Assembly: GCA_902557965.1 (NCBI GenBank)
Contig: CACECK010000004.1
Span: 62,001 to 126,000 of the forward strand
Length of the DNA: 64,000 nt
Source: an uncultured SAR86 cluster bacterium
GTDB lineage: Bacteria; Pseudomonadota; Gammaproteobacteria; Magnimaribacterales; D2472
Direction of reading: 5' to 3'
Positions 25,121 to 34,364 of the stretch are shown piece after piece. The notes beneath the pieces were generated by a model. That model saw only the letters and a program-made list of their open reading frames with translations. It had not been told where the DNA came from and ran no database searches. Both the position numbers and the translations under genes were made by a program. The stretch's first letter is position 1, and every line of letters begins with the position of its first letter.

Positions 25121-27217
25121 TTATTCAGTGTTTTCTATAAGGGCTTTCATTGATAGTTTCATTTTTCCCCTATCAAATCCTATTAGTTTTACCTCTAATT
25201 CTTGGCCTTCTTCAAGAACATCATTTACATTTTCAGTTCTTTCATTGGATATTTCTGAAATATGTAATAACCCATCTTTGCCCGGTAAAATATTTACAAA
25301 AGCACCAAACTCAACAATTTTTACAACAGTTCCTTTATATAATTTATTTAGTTCAGGTTCTTCTAAGATTCCTTCAATTATAGCTAGGCACTCTTGCATT
25401 GAGGATTGGTTCTGCCCGAAAACTGAAACCATTCCGTCATCATTAATATCAACAGTTGCTCCTGTTTGTTCTTGCATTGATTTTATTACAGCTCCGCCTT
25501 TGCCTATAATTTCTTTAATCTTATCTTTATCAACCATAAATGACTTCATCGCAGGCGCATTTTCAGACAACTCTTTAGGTTTCGATATGGTCTCATTCAT
25601 AATACCGAGTATGTGATCCCTTGCCGCTTTTGCTTTCACTAATGCAGTTTCCATAATTGATTCGTTTATGCCTGAAATTTTAATATCCATTTGCAGTGCA
25701 GTAATCCCAGTTTCAGTTCCAGCAACTTTAAAATCCATATCTCCAAGATGGTCTTCATCGCCAAGAATATCAGTTAAAACAGCAAAATCTTCTCCATCTT
25801 TAATAAGGCCCATTGCAATTCCAGCAACTGGACTTGAAAGTGGTACGCCTGCATCCATTAACGATAAAGAAGTTCCACAAACTGATGCCATTGAGCTTGA
25901 GCCATTCGATTCTGTAATTTCAGAAACAACTCTCATCGTGTACCCAAATTCCTCAACATCAGGCAAGACAGCTTTGATTGCCCTTTTTGCTAAATTTCCG
26001 TGGCCAATTTCTCTTCTTTTTGGACCCATTGGCATTCCAATTTCTCCAACACTATAGGCAGGAAAGTTATAATGCAGCATAAAATTGTCACTACCTTCTC
26101 CCTCAATAGATTCAATTCTTTGTGCATCTCTTGAAGATCCAAGAGTTGCAGCCACAATAGCTTGAGTTTCACCTCTCGTAAAAAGTGCTGACCCATGTGC
26201 ACCAGGCAATACGTTTGTTTCAACAAATATTGGTCTAACTGTATCTAGATCTCTTCCATCAATTCTTGGTTGGTTATTTAAAATATTTCCTCTAACAATA
26301 TCTTTTTCAAGCTTTTTGAAGTCTTCCAATAATTTACCCATTTCCATTTCATCAAGATCGTCGTGCTTTTCTTTAATATCATCTCTGATAATTTTAAGAG
26401 CTTCATTTCTCTCTGCTTTATTTGAGACCTTAAAAGCGTCTGTAATTGGTTCTTTAAAATTAGATTCAAGTTCCTCATAGTAGCTATCTGAATTATCTAT
26501 AGTTTGGATATCCCACATCTCGTTACCAGCTTTTTCTTTTAATTCATTACATGCATTGATAACTGCTTTCATTTCTTGATGTCCAAATAATACTGCTCCT
26601 AGCATTAAATCCTCATTTAGCTCTTTAGCTTCAGATTCAACCATTAAAACGGCTTCATCTGTTCCAGCAACAACCATGTCTAAGAATGATTCTTCTAATT
26701 CTTCAAATGACGGATTTAGAACATATTCACCATCAATGAATCCTACTCGCGCTGCTCCCATGGGACCGTCAAATGGTGTTCCAGAAATTGTTAGTGCTGC
26801 TGAAGCGCCAATCATTGCAGCAATATCTGGATTCTGTTTCTTATCAGAAGACATAACTGTACAAAAAACTTGTACTTCATTTTTAAAGTGATCAGGGAAC
26901 ATTGGCCTTATTGGTCTATCAATAAGTCTTGATGTAAGTGTTTCTCTTTCTGTTGGTCTAGCCTCTCGCTTAAAAAATCCTCCTGGAATTCTTCCAGTTG
27001 CGTAAAACTTTTCTTGGTAAAAGACAGCTAATGGGAAAAAGCTCTTATTTGGATCAGCTTCTTTCTTGGCTACTACAGTCGTAAGTACAACTAAATCTCC
27101 TATGGTTACTACAACCGCTGCTGTCGCCTGTCTTGCAATCTTATTTGTTTCTAATTTTACTGTTTGTTTTCCGTACTGAAATTCTACACATGTAGATTCT
27201 AATTTATTATTTTCCAC
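25121..27217 (-). CDS. pnp: Polyribonucleotide nucleotidyltransferase (PNPase)
   Basis: PNPase degrades RNA 3' to 5' by phosphorolysis as part of the degradosome. The 698-residue protein contains two RNase PH domains: the first at about 1-220 with [20 protein letters not shown], and the second at about 310-550 with [33 protein letters not shown] and [22 protein letters not shown] domain ([20 protein letters not shown]) and an S1 domain ([26 protein letters not shown]) follow. Length is close to E. coli (711). It is the last gene of the nusA-infB-rpsO chain, 26 bases after rpsO. Confidence 0.98.
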   Translation of the reverse strand: MENNKLESTCVEFQYGKQTVKLETNKIARQATAAVVVTIGDLVVLTTVVAKKEADPNKSFFPLAVFYQEKFYATGRIPGGFFKREARPTERETLTSRLIDRPIRPMFPDHFKNEVQVFCTVMSSDKKQNPDIAAMIGASAALTISGTPFDGPMGAARVGFIDGEYVLNPSFEELEESFLDMVVAGTDEAVLMVESEAKELNEDLMLGAVLFGHQEMKAVINACNELKEKAGNEMWDIQTIDNSDSYYEELESNFKEPITDAFKVSNKAERNEALKIIRDDIKEKHDDLDEMEMGKLLEDFKKLEKDIVRGNILNNQPRIDGRDLDTVRPIFVETNVLPGAHGSALFTRGETQAIVAATLGSSRDAQRIESIEGEGSDNFMLHYNFPAYSVGEIGMPMGPKRREIGHGNLAKRAIKAVLPDVEEFGYTMRVVSEITESNGSSSMASVCGTSLSLMDAGVPLSSPVAGIAMGLIKDGEDFAVLTDILGDEDHLGDMDFKVAGTETGITALQMDIKISGINESIMETALVKAKAARDHILGIMNETISKPKELSENAPAMKSFMVDKDKIKEIIGKGGAVIKSMQEQTGATVDINDDGMVSVFGQNQSSMQECLAIIEGILEEPELNKLYKGTVVKIVEFGAFVNILPGKDGLLHISEISNERTENVNDVLEEGQELEVKLIGFDRGKMKLSMKALIENTE

Positions 27218-27243
27218 GATTTTCCTTAATGTTATTTATGATA

Positions 27244-27513
27244 CTAACCTCTTAGATTGAGCTTTTTGACTAACTCTGAGTAACTATCAGCATCTTTTCT
27301 TTTTAGGTAAGCTAATAATTTTCTTCTAAGGTTTACCATCCTTATTAAACCAGCTCTGGAGTGATGGTCTTTGTTATGATTCTTAAAATGACTTTGCAGT
27401 TTATTTATATTTTCTGTTAAAAGTGCAATTTGCACTTCTGGCGATCCAGTATCACCCTCATTTCTTTTAAATTTATCAACTATACTAGCTTTTTCTTTAG
27501 TTAATAGTGCCAT
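27244..27513 (-). CDS. rpsO: 30S ribosomal protein S15
   Basis: S15 is a primary 16S rRNA binding protein. The 89-residue product has the family length and motifs: [39 protein letters not shown] and [16 protein letters not shown]. The ribosome binding site GAGGAA lies seven bases before the ATG. A separate promoter is likely in the 86-base gap after truB, as in E. coli where rpsO and pnp have internal promoters. In E. coli S15 represses its own mRNA through a leader pseudoknot; whether that exists here was not established. Confidence 0.98.
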   Translation of the reverse strand: MALLTKEKASIVDKFKRNEGDTGSPEVQIALLTENINKLQSHFKNHNKDHHSRAGLIRMVNLRRKLLAYLKRKDADSYSELVKKLNLRG

Positions 27514-27580
27514 ATTATTTTTCCTCGTAATGTTAAAATGAATTATGCAAACCTCACATTACTAAAGTAAGCGTGCGAAT

Positions 27581-27586
27581 ATTATA
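27581..27586 (-). promoter_or_regulatory. Putative -10 element for rpsO-pnp
   Basis: The truB-rpsO gap holds a perfect TATAAT on the minus strand, 67 bases before the rpsO ATG. A weak -35 (TTGTTT) lies 15 bases upstream inside the truB 3' end. The resulting leader of about 60 bases would be long enough for regulation. A second, weaker CATAAT lies closer to the gene. Confidence 0.42.
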
Positions 27587-27599
27587 ACTTATTACCCTA

Positions 27600-28439
27600 T
27601 TAAACAAGTTGTTTGTGTTTGAGGTGGTTATCTAAAATACTTCCAATCCCTACAAAATCATTCGATTGATCATAAATTCTTAGTATATCGATAGGTTTTG
27701 AATTTATATTGACTCTTCTACCATTCTTAAAAATTTTTAAATCTTCTTTATTAAGTGTAATTTTTTTATATTCTTTAAAAGCATCATCGATTTTGATAAG
27801 GTGGCTTGTAGAAATTTTTTTTATAGTTAAGGCGTTTTCAACATCAAAACTATGTTGAGTGAGTCTTATTAAGGATTTCATATGTGCTCCACAACCCAGA
27901 TTTTCTCCTAAGTCTCTTGCCAATGATCTTATATAGGTTCCCTTAGTGCATGTTAGTTGAAATGAACATATTGAATCTCTATAGGTAATGTTCTTAATTT
28001 GTTTTATTTCAATTTTTCTTGGCTCTTTATCAATAAACTGTCCATTTCTTGCATATTTGTAAAGCGGCTTACCTTTATGCTTCAAAGCTGAAAAAAAAGG
28101 TGGTTTTTGAAAGGATTCGCCTAAGAAACTTTTAATCTCCTTTTTTACATTTTCCTTTGAGCAACTAACTTCACACTTTTTAATGATTTTACCTGTTCCA
28201 TCATCAGTGTCGGTTACAATTCCAAGCCTAATTTCAACAAAATAAGATTTATCAGAATTCAAGAAATAATTTGAAAATTTTGTTGCTCTATTTATTGCAA
28301 GTATTAACAAGCCTTCTGCTTCAGGATCTAAAGTGCCTAAATGACCTACTTTTTTTAATAAAAAATTTTTTTTTATATTTTGAACAATCTCGTTAGATGA
28401 AAATCCTTTCTCTTTATATATGAGTAAAAAGCCATTCAT
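27600..28439 (-). CDS. truB: tRNA pseudouridine(55) synthase TruB
   Basis: TruB converts U55 of the tRNA T loop to pseudouridine. The 279-residue product has the opening MNGFLLIYKEKGFSSNEIV, the catalytic aspartate in KVGHLGTLDPEAEGLLIL (about residue 38), the FFSALKHKGKPLYKYAR block and CTKGTYIRSLARDLGENLGC. The C-terminal PUA-like end is shorter than in E. coli (314). One base separates it from rbfA in the same operon. Confidence 0.97.
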   Translation of the reverse strand: MNGFLLIYKEKGFSSNEIVQNIKKNFLLKKVGHLGTLDPEAEGLLILAINRATKFSNYFLNSDKSYFVEIRLGIVTDTDDGTGKIIKKCEVSCSKENVKKEIKSFLGESFQKPPFFSALKHKGKPLYKYARNGQFIDKEPRKIEIKQIKNITYRDSICSFQLTCTKGTYIRSLARDLGENLGCGAHMKSLIRLTQHSFDVENALTIKKISTSHLIKIDDAFKEYKKITLNKEDLKIFKNGRRVNINSKPIDILRIYDQSNDFVGIGSILDNHLKHKQLV

Positions 28440-28440
28440 T

Positions 28441-28788
28441 TTATTTAAGATTTTTTAAAAGTTCCTCAATATTTTCACTATATTCAATGCTTTCATCAAA
28501 CTTAAATATAATCTTTGGGACTCTGCGAATCTCTATAATTTTTGATAGTTTAGATCTAATCATCCCAGAGAGCTTTGAGAGTATATTGTTTTCTATCTTG
28601 CTGTCACTCTTTTTAATGGATTTGCCAATTATGGTGTAGTAAATATAAGCGATGCCAATATCGTCAGTAACTTTTACAGCAGTAATATTGATATTTTGTA
28701 GTCGAGGATCCTTTACCTCTTGATTCAGAATTAGTGAAACTTCCCTTTTAAGTAAATCCGCAATTTTCTCAGGCCTATTAGAAGACAT
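28441..28788 (-). CDS. rbfA: Ribosome-binding factor A
   Basis: RbfA is a KH-fold protein needed for 30S maturation. The 115-residue product has the N-terminal RPEKIADLLKREVSLILNQEVKDPRL and the closing RRVPKIIFKFDESIEYSENIEELL, both typical, and lacks only a short C-terminal extension relative to E. coli (133). It lies between infB (five bases) and truB (one base), the standard order. Confidence 0.96.
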   Translation of the reverse strand: MSSNRPEKIADLLKREVSLILNQEVKDPRLQNINITAVKVTDDIGIAYIYYTIIGKSIKKSDSKIENNILSKLSGMIRSKLSKIIEIRRVPKIIFKFDESIEYSENIEELLKNLK

Positions 28789-28793
28789 ATAGT

Positions 28794-31055
28794 TTATATT
28801 ACCTGAGCTTCTTCCTTTCTATCAAAGACTTCTATTTTATCACCAGGCTTAATATCTTTATAATTTTTAATACCCATTCCACATTCATTTCCATTCTTTA
28901 CCTCATTAACATCCTCTTTAAACCTTCTTAATGAGTTAAGCTCGCCTTCAAAAATTACTACATCATCTCTTAAAACTCTTACTGGTTTATTTCTTAGAAC
29001 ATTTCCTTCTATAACATTACATCCTGCAACCTGTCCAAATTTTGGAGAATTAAATACTTCTAGAACCTCAGCCGTTCCAACAATTATTTCTTTTACTATA
29101 GGGTCAAGCAATCCACTCATTCTTGCTTTAACATCATCCAAAAGCTCATAAATAATACTATGGTAACTAAGAGGTATCGATTCAGCTTCAATAATCTTTT
29201 TAGCAGTATTATCTGCTCTCACATTAAAACCAATTATTATTGAATCAACAGCAACGGCAAGATTTGCGTCAGATTCACTAATGCCACCAACACCACTCGT
29301 GACTATCTTTACCTTTGCTTTTTCAGTGCCTAATTCATTCAATGCTGCAAGAATTGCTTCACATGTTCCACCAACATCTGTCTTAATAATCACATTTAAA
29401 ACTTTCTTTGCTTCTTGTCCTAAAGTCTCAAATAGATCTCCTGCAGATTCATCTTTTTGTTTGAGTAATTTCTTTTCTTTCTCTTTAGTTACTCTGTATT
29501 GTGCTATTTCTCTTGCTTGTTTCTCATTTTTTACAACTTGGAACTGATCTCCTGCATTTGGAACAGAATTTAGACCTAAAACTTCTACCGCTGCTGATGG
29601 TCCTGCTGTCTTAATTTTTTGCCCATCACTATTTAAAATACTTTTTATTTTTCCCATGGCATTTCCAGAAACCACTAAGTCTCCAGTTTTAAGAGTTCCA
29701 TCCTGAATTAAAAATGTTGCTACTGATCCTCTAAATTTATCTAACTCTGATTCAATTACAGTACCTTGTGCTGCTCCATCGTGGTGAGCTTTTAATTCTA
29801 ATATCTCAGCTTCTAATGCAATTCTTTCTAGAAGGTCATCAACACCATCACCTTTGAGAGCTGAAACAGGAACCATTTGAATATTTCCACCCCAATCTTC
29901 AGGAGTTAAATCTTTTGCAGCTAAATCACCCTTAACTTTATCTATATCAGCACCATCAATATCAATTTTATTGATTGCAACTACTATCGATACGCCAGCT
30001 GCTTTTGCGTGATTGATAGCTTCTTCAGTCTGAGGTTTAATACCATCATTTGCAGCAACAACCAGGACAACTATATCAGTTGTATTTGCACCTCTTGCCC
30101 TCATAGACGAAAATGCAGCATGTCCCGGGGTGTCTATAAATGTTAAATTACCTTTGGGTGTTTCAACTTGGTATGCACCAATATGTTGAGTAATGCCACC
30201 AGCCTCTCCATCAACAACTTTCGTTTTTCTAATAAAATCTAATAATGTTGTTTTACCATGATCAACATGACCCATTACAGTTATGACAGGTGGTCTTGAG
30301 GTGGCTTCATCATTGTAAGTTATTAAGTTTGCAATATCTTCTTCTAGATTCTCCTTTTTTAAAGGAATTCCATTATGCCCGAGCTCCTCTACTACTAAAA
30401 TTGCTGTTTCCTGATCAATAAAATCATTAATTGTTGCCACAACTCCTAAACTCATCAAGTTTTTTACAACCTCTCCACCTTTAACAGCCATTAATTTTGC
30501 TAATTCACCTACCTGTAGCGTTTCTGGAACTTCTACATCTTTTTTTATAAATTCCTTGGGAGCTTCAAACTGATGTTGAGATTCTTCAAAAATTACCTCT
30601 TTCTTTTTGTAAGCATTGACTGCACTGGATAATTGATCTTTAACATTTACTGGCTTGTCTGGGGCTCTTTGAGAATTTTTTAATTGAGCTTTTTTAAGTT
30701 CTTGCTTTTGCTTAACTGCCGCTTTTAATTGCTCCTCTCTTTTGGTTTGTTGCTCTTTTAGTTGTTCAGATGCTGCTGCTCTTTTTGCTTCAATATTATC
30801 CGAATAACTTTTACTTGCAGTTGAAGTTGAGGATGATTTGCCCTTAGAAGTAACTTTAACACCAGATTCAGATGTGACAGATTTTGAAGAAGTAACCTTG
30901 GAACCTTTTAAGAACTTTAATAAAGCTTGTTTATCTGCTGGAGTAATTTCATCAGATGATTTTGAGTGGCTAAGCCCAGCTTTTTGCATTCGCTCAATTA
31001 GAGCTTTATCAGGAATCTTTAGAGTTTTTGCAAAATCTTTAACAGTAATAGCCAA
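28794..31055 (-). CDS. infB: Translation initiation factor IF-2
   Basis: IF2 is the GTPase that brings initiator tRNA to the ribosome. The 753-residue protein has the N-terminal IF2_N domain (residues 1-50, VKDFAKTLKIPDKALIERM), a charged Lys/Glu/Ser linker to about 170, a second IF2_N segment and the G domain near 260: GHVDHGKTTLLDFI, DTPGHAAFSSMRARGA and NKIDI. C-terminal beta-barrel domains II-IV follow. It is shorter than E. coli IF2-alpha (890) because the linker is reduced. It follows nusA by eight bases. Confidence 0.98.
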   Translation of the reverse strand: MAITVKDFAKTLKIPDKALIERMQKAGLSHSKSSDEITPADKQALLKFLKGSKVTSSKSVTSESGVKVTSKGKSSSTSTASKSYSDNIEAKRAAASEQLKEQQTKREEQLKAAVKQKQELKKAQLKNSQRAPDKPVNVKDQLSSAVNAYKKKEVIFEESQHQFEAPKEFIKKDVEVPETLQVGELAKLMAVKGGEVVKNLMSLGVVATINDFIDQETAILVVEELGHNGIPLKKENLEEDIANLITYNDEATSRPPVITVMGHVDHGKTTLLDFIRKTKVVDGEAGGITQHIGAYQVETPKGNLTFIDTPGHAAFSSMRARGANTTDIVVLVVAANDGIKPQTEEAINHAKAAGVSIVVAINKIDIDGADIDKVKGDLAAKDLTPEDWGGNIQMVPVSALKGDGVDDLLERIALEAEILELKAHHDGAAQGTVIESELDKFRGSVATFLIQDGTLKTGDLVVSGNAMGKIKSILNSDGQKIKTAGPSAAVEVLGLNSVPNAGDQFQVVKNEKQAREIAQYRVTKEKEKKLLKQKDESAGDLFETLGQEAKKVLNVIIKTDVGGTCEAILAALNELGTEKAKVKIVTSGVGGISESDANLAVAVDSIIIGFNVRADNTAKKIIEAESIPLSYHSIIYELLDDVKARMSGLLDPIVKEIIVGTAEVLEVFNSPKFGQVAGCNVIEGNVLRNKPVRVLRDDVVIFEGELNSLRRFKEDVNEVKNGNECGMGIKNYKDIKPGDKIEVFDRKEEAQVI

Positions 31056-31063
31056 TTTATCTC

Positions 31064-32524
31064 CTAATTAAACCAATGTTCTCTTGCTTTCATTATCATA
31101 GCAGAGGCGTCATCTTCCGAAATTTCTATAATATCTTGAAGTTCATCCATAGAGAGCTCTGCAAGATCATCTTTATTTTTAATACCTTTGTTTGATAGTT
31201 TCTGAATATTTTCATCATCAAGATTAAGATCTGATAAGGATTCAATATTATCTTCTTCTTCTGTTACAGCTCCCATTGCTTCTAACAGAGCTGCATCTTC
31301 TGCAGCAGACTTAATTCTTATTATTTCCTCTTCATTGTCAATAAAGTCCTTAAAGATAATATCATCCGCATAAGCTATATCATCAAAAGAAGTCATGCCT
31401 AATGCTGAAATTTTTTCTGCAATATCGTCAGAAACTTGAAGACTGTCTAATATTTTTGCAAGAAACTCTGTTTCATCAACTTTAACTTTTGCTTCAGCTT
31501 CTTCGTTTGAAATTATATTTAAATCCCAACCAACTAGTTTTGAAGCAAGCCTAATATTCTGTCCTCGAGATCCAATTGCAAGTGCTAAGTTATCTTCGTT
31601 TACAGCAATGTCCATTGATCTAGAGCTTTCATCCATCACAATAGATTCAACTTTTGCAGGGGATAAAGCATTAATGACAAGTTGTGCAGGGTTATCATCA
31701 TAAATAATAATATCAATTCTCTCGTTTCCTAATTCAGAAGAAACAGCTTGTACTCTTGAACCTCTCATACCAACACAGGCGCCAACTGGATCAATTCTTC
31801 CATCATTTGTCTTGACAGCTATTTTTGATCTTGAACCAGCATCTCTTGCTACGCCTCTAATTTCTATAACATCTTCATTAATTTCTGGGACTTCGATATT
31901 AAATAACTCTGTTACCATTTCAGGACATGATCTGTTGAGCATCAACTGCGGGCCTCTTCCCTCAATTTCAACAATTTGCAGAATTGCTCTAATTCTATCG
32001 TTAATCTTATAAATCTCACCAGGCATCAATTTATCTCTAGGTAGAAGTGCCTCAGCTTCATAAGTAATATCTACAATAATATTATCCCTTGTTACTCTTT
32101 TAACGGATCCAGAAACAAGTTTATTATTCTGTGATCTAAACTGTTCGACAATTTTCTCTCTTTCGGCTTCACGAACTTTTTGAAGCATGACTTGTCTAGC
32201 TGCTTGAGTCTCTATTCTTCCAAAAGCTATGTTATCTTGTTGAACACTATGAACATCATTAATTTCTAAACCAGACTCATCTTTAGTTACGTGAGTTTCG
32301 GGATGAAATTCCTCATCATTTTCATCAAATACTATCCAGTTTCTATGTGTTGAATAATCACCTGTACCTCTATCAATTTTAACAAATAAGTCTGCGTCTT
32401 CGTGGAAATGCCGTTGAGAGGCTGAAGCAATAGCCACTTCAATAGCACTAAAGATAACATCTTTTTCTATACCCTTCTCTGTTGAGACAGAATCTACAAC
32501 TGCTAATATTTCATTACTTTGCAT
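31064..32524 (-). CDS. nusA: Transcription termination/antitermination protein NusA
   Basis: NusA binds RNA polymerase and modulates pausing, termination and antitermination. The 486-residue product contains the N-terminal polymerase-binding domain, an S1 domain (VSGSVKRVTRDNIIVDITYEAEALLPRD), and two KH domains with KIAVKTNDGRIDPVGACVGMRG and NLALAIGSRGQNIRLASKLVGW. Two C-terminal acidic repeats of about 60 residues follow. Length matches E. coli (495). It overlaps rimP by 11 bases. Confidence 0.98.
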   Translation of the reverse strand: MQSNEILAVVDSVSTEKGIEKDVIFSAIEVAIASASQRHFHEDADLFVKIDRGTGDYSTHRNWIVFDENDEEFHPETHVTKDESGLEINDVHSVQQDNIAFGRIETQAARQVMLQKVREAEREKIVEQFRSQNNKLVSGSVKRVTRDNIIVDITYEAEALLPRDKLMPGEIYKINDRIRAILQIVEIEGRGPQLMLNRSCPEMVTELFNIEVPEINEDVIEIRGVARDAGSRSKIAVKTNDGRIDPVGACVGMRGSRVQAVSSELGNERIDIIIYDDNPAQLVINALSPAKVESIVMDESSRSMDIAVNEDNLALAIGSRGQNIRLASKLVGWDLNIISNEEAEAKVKVDETEFLAKILDSLQVSDDIAEKISALGMTSFDDIAYADDIIFKDFIDNEEEIIRIKSAAEDAALLEAMGAVTEEEDNIESLSDLNLDDENIQKLSNKGIKNKDDLAELSMDELQDIIEISEDDASAMIMKAREHWFN

Positions 32525-32996
32525 AATTTTTTTCCTTCATTAATTCATTAAAATTTGGTTTTAATTTACAAAAATCTATGTCATCAAAATTAAACTCTAT
32601 AATTTTATCTTTCGTTCTTAGGCTAAATGTATTCAAGCCACATTCTAATAAAGTGCCAGTAAAATTTCTTTTCCCTTCTAGAATTTTCTTAGATTTTAAA
32701 GATAAATCTTCGCCAATATAGTCTTTTAATTGCTCAATATCAAAAAATTTTCTATCTATTCCTGGTGTAGAAACTTCAAGAACATAATCATCACCAAAAT
32801 TAAGATCTAAAGATGGTTCATAATTAAGATCTTTTGAAATATTTTCACAATCGTTTATATCAACACCACCATCAGAATCAATAAATATTCTGAAGGTAGT
32901 AATTTTTTTACCCCTCAAAATTTCAGTACCCCATAAAAAACAGTTATTTCTGCTAATTACTGGAATAATTATTTTTTCAATTTCTTCCTTATACAT
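32514..32996 (-). CDS. rimP: Ribosome maturation factor RimP
   Basis: RimP is required for 30S subunit maturation. The 160-residue product has an N-terminal alpha/beta domain with FRIFIDSDGGVDINDCENISKDL, followed by DDYVLEVSTPGIDRKFFDIEQLKDYIG and an Sm-like C-terminal domain. The reading frame continues to 33029, but ATG 32996 matches the family start (MYKEEIEKII). No Shine-Dalgarno is visible; the start lies 11 bases after the T-run of a terminator-like hairpin that follows tRNA-fMet. Order tRNA-fMet-rimP-nusA-infB equals E. coli metY-rimP-nusA-infB. Confidence 0.95.
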   Translation of the reverse strand: MYKEEIEKIIIPVISRNNCFLWGTEILRGKKITTFRIFIDSDGGVDINDCENISKDLNYEPSLDLNFGDDYVLEVSTPGIDRKFFDIEQLKDYIGEDLSLKSKKILEGKRNFTGTLLECGLNTFSLRTKDKIIEFNFDDIDFCKLKPNFNELMKEKNYAK

Positions 32997-33007
32997 AATT
33001 TTTATAC

Positions 33008-33026
33008 AAAAAAAGGGCAACAGCCC
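33008..33026 (-). terminator. Intrinsic terminator/attenuator after initiator tRNA
   Basis: On the minus strand GGGC-TGTT-GCCC forms a four-pair all-GC hairpin followed by seven T residues. It lies between tRNA-fMet and rimP. The stem is short, so partial read-through into the rimP-nusA operon is likely, as at E. coli metY where a terminator separates the tRNA from rimP. Confidence 0.6.
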
Positions 33027-33045
33027 CACAAAAAATATTTAACTG

Positions 33046-33122
<77 letters not shown>

Positions 33123-33137
33123 ACGCAGCGAACATGA

Positions 33138-33166
33138 AGTTTATGAAAGTAACTCAATTAGGTCAA
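33138..33166 (-). promoter_or_regulatory. Probable promoter of tRNA-fMet and rimP-nusA operon
   Basis: On the minus strand TTGACC (33166-33161) and TAAACT (33143-33138) are separated by 17 bases; matches are five and four of six. The -10 ends 15 bases before the mature tRNA. It lies in the 94-base gap between divergent tRNA genes and is the only good promoter seen for the long rimP-to-pnp chain. Confidence 0.6.
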
Positions 33167-33196
33167 GTTTATTTTGCAGTAGATCAATTATATTCT

Positions 33197-33205
33197 TGTT
33201 ATAAT
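33197..33205 (+). promoter_or_regulatory. Extended -10 promoter of tRNA-Leu
   Basis: TGTTATAAT is a perfect extended -10 (TGn plus TATAAT), ending 11 bases before the tRNA-Leu 5' end. A TTGCAG 20 bases upstream is too far to be a normal -35; the TG extension could compensate. Confidence 0.6.
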
Positions 33206-33216
33206 TCAATACTTTT

Positions 33217-33303
33217 GCCGAAGTGGTGGAATTGGTAGACACGCTAGCTTGAGGGGTTAGTGAGCGAAAGCTCGTGCGGGTTCAAGTCCCGCTTTCGGCA
33301 CCA
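33217..33303 (+). tRNA. leuU: tRNA-Leu (anticodon GAG)
   Basis: An 87-base class II tRNA. The acceptor stem is GCCGAAG/CTTTCGGC-type with encoded CCA, the D arm contains GGAATTGGTAGACACGC, the anticodon stem CTAGC/GTTAG holds loop TTGAGGG (anticodon GAG), and a long variable arm TGAGCGAAAGCTCG is present. The T arm contains GGTTCAAGTCC. The same tRNA species flanks secG in E. coli (leuU), but here it is on the opposite strand to secG, only eight bases from the secG stop. Confidence 0.96.
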
Positions 33304-33311
33304 AGCTTTAC

Positions 33312-33623
33312 TTAATCGATGGGTATTTCTTCTGAAAGCCCTTCTTCTATAGCTTCTTCAATAAGAGGTTCATCAAAAATAACTGCTGAATTTTCAGTTT
33401 TATATAAATACGCTAACAATAAAGATAATATTAACCAAATTGCAACGATTGAATATGTTAACTTTCCAAGAAAATCTGACGGGCCTAAAGCTCCAAACAT
33501 TGAATTAGATGAACCACCACCAAAAGCAGATCCTAGATCTGATCCTTTGCCTTGTTGAAGTAAAACCAATGCAATAATAACTACTGCAAGAATGATACAT
33601 AAAACTTTAATAAAAATTATCAT
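33312..33623 (-). CDS. secG: Preprotein translocase subunit SecG
   Basis: SecG is the small membrane subunit of SecYEG. The 103-residue product has two membrane helices (about 3-22 and 55-72) around the conserved Gly/Ser-rich cytoplasmic loop LQQGKGSDLGSAFGGGSSNSMFG. The C-terminal tail is acidic. It overlaps tpiA by four bases, the usual gammaproteobacterial pairing, and its 3' end is convergent with tRNA-Leu. Confidence 0.96.
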   Translation of the reverse strand: MIIFIKVLCIILAVVIIALVLLQQGKGSDLGSAFGGGSSNSMFGALGPSDFLGKLTYSIVAIWLILSLLLAYLYKTENSAVIFDEPLIEEAIEEGLSEEIPID

Positions 33624-34360
33624 ATGGCCTTACCATTAAAAATATTAACAATATTTGCAAAGCTTTTACCTTGTAAGGAAGCACCTCCAATTAATGCTCC
33701 ATTCACATTATCTTGTTTAAAAAAACTTTCAGCATTTGCATCATTTACACTGCCTCCGTATAAAACATTTGGGACAATACTGTTTTCAGATGAGGATTGT
33801 ACAACATCTTTGATAAATTTATGAATATCATTTATTTCTTCTGGAGTTGGAGTGTTGCCAGTTCCAATTGCCCAGACAGGCTCATAAGCCACAGAAAAGC
33901 TTGAAGGTAAAACCTTTCCTTCAATTACAGACAATTGGTCTTCTAAAATATTCCTTGTTTCTTTATCATTATTTTCTTTAGCAGATTCACCAACACACAA
34001 AATAGTTTCAACCTTATTTCCAACTGAATCTATTTTTGCTGATACACTCTCATTAGATTCATCAAAAATAGTTCTCCTCTCAGAGTGACCAACAATAGTA
34101 AATTGACATTCTATATCTTGAATCATATCAACTGATATTGCACCTGTTCTTGCACCAGAAGAAATATCAATATCTTGAACTCCAATTTCAATATCTAAAT
34201 CATATGCATTTATTAAATTTATAAGTTGTTCAACATATATATAAGGAGGAGCAATTCCAACGAATGTATTTTTGAATGGTATATATGTATCTTTATAATG
34301 TTTTGACCAGTCTTGAATCATCTTTTTTGATCCATTGCATTTCCAATTAGCTATTATCAT
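33620..34360 (-). CDS. tpiA: Triose-phosphate isomerase
   Basis: TpiA interconverts dihydroxyacetone phosphate and glyceraldehyde-3-phosphate. The 246-residue TIM barrel shows IIANWKCNGSKKM (Asn/Lys at the active site), the electrophile histidine in FTIVGHSERRTIF (about residue 93), the catalytic glutamate in VAYEPVWAIGTGNTPTPEEI (about 162) and LYGGSVNDANA near the C-terminus. Length is normal. It starts four bases after the glmM stop. Confidence 0.98.
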   Translation of the reverse strand: MIIANWKCNGSKKMIQDWSKHYKDTYIPFKNTFVGIAPPYIYVEQLINLINAYDLDIEIGVQDIDISSGARTGAISVDMIQDIECQFTIVGHSERRTIFDESNESVSAKIDSVGNKVETILCVGESAKENNDKETRNILEDQLSVIEGKVLPSSFSVAYEPVWAIGTGNTPTPEEINDIHKFIKDVVQSSSENSIVPNVLYGGSVNDANAESFFKQDNVNGALIGGASLQGKSFANIVNIFNGKAI

Positions 34361-34364
34361 GGTC

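Noticed and set aside
25128-25616. 162-residue plus-strand frame inside pnp, and similar frames at 25668-26057
   Set aside because: Antisense shadows of the KH/S1 and RNase PH domains of PNPase; Ser/Pro/Thr-rich translation typical of reverse-strand reading.
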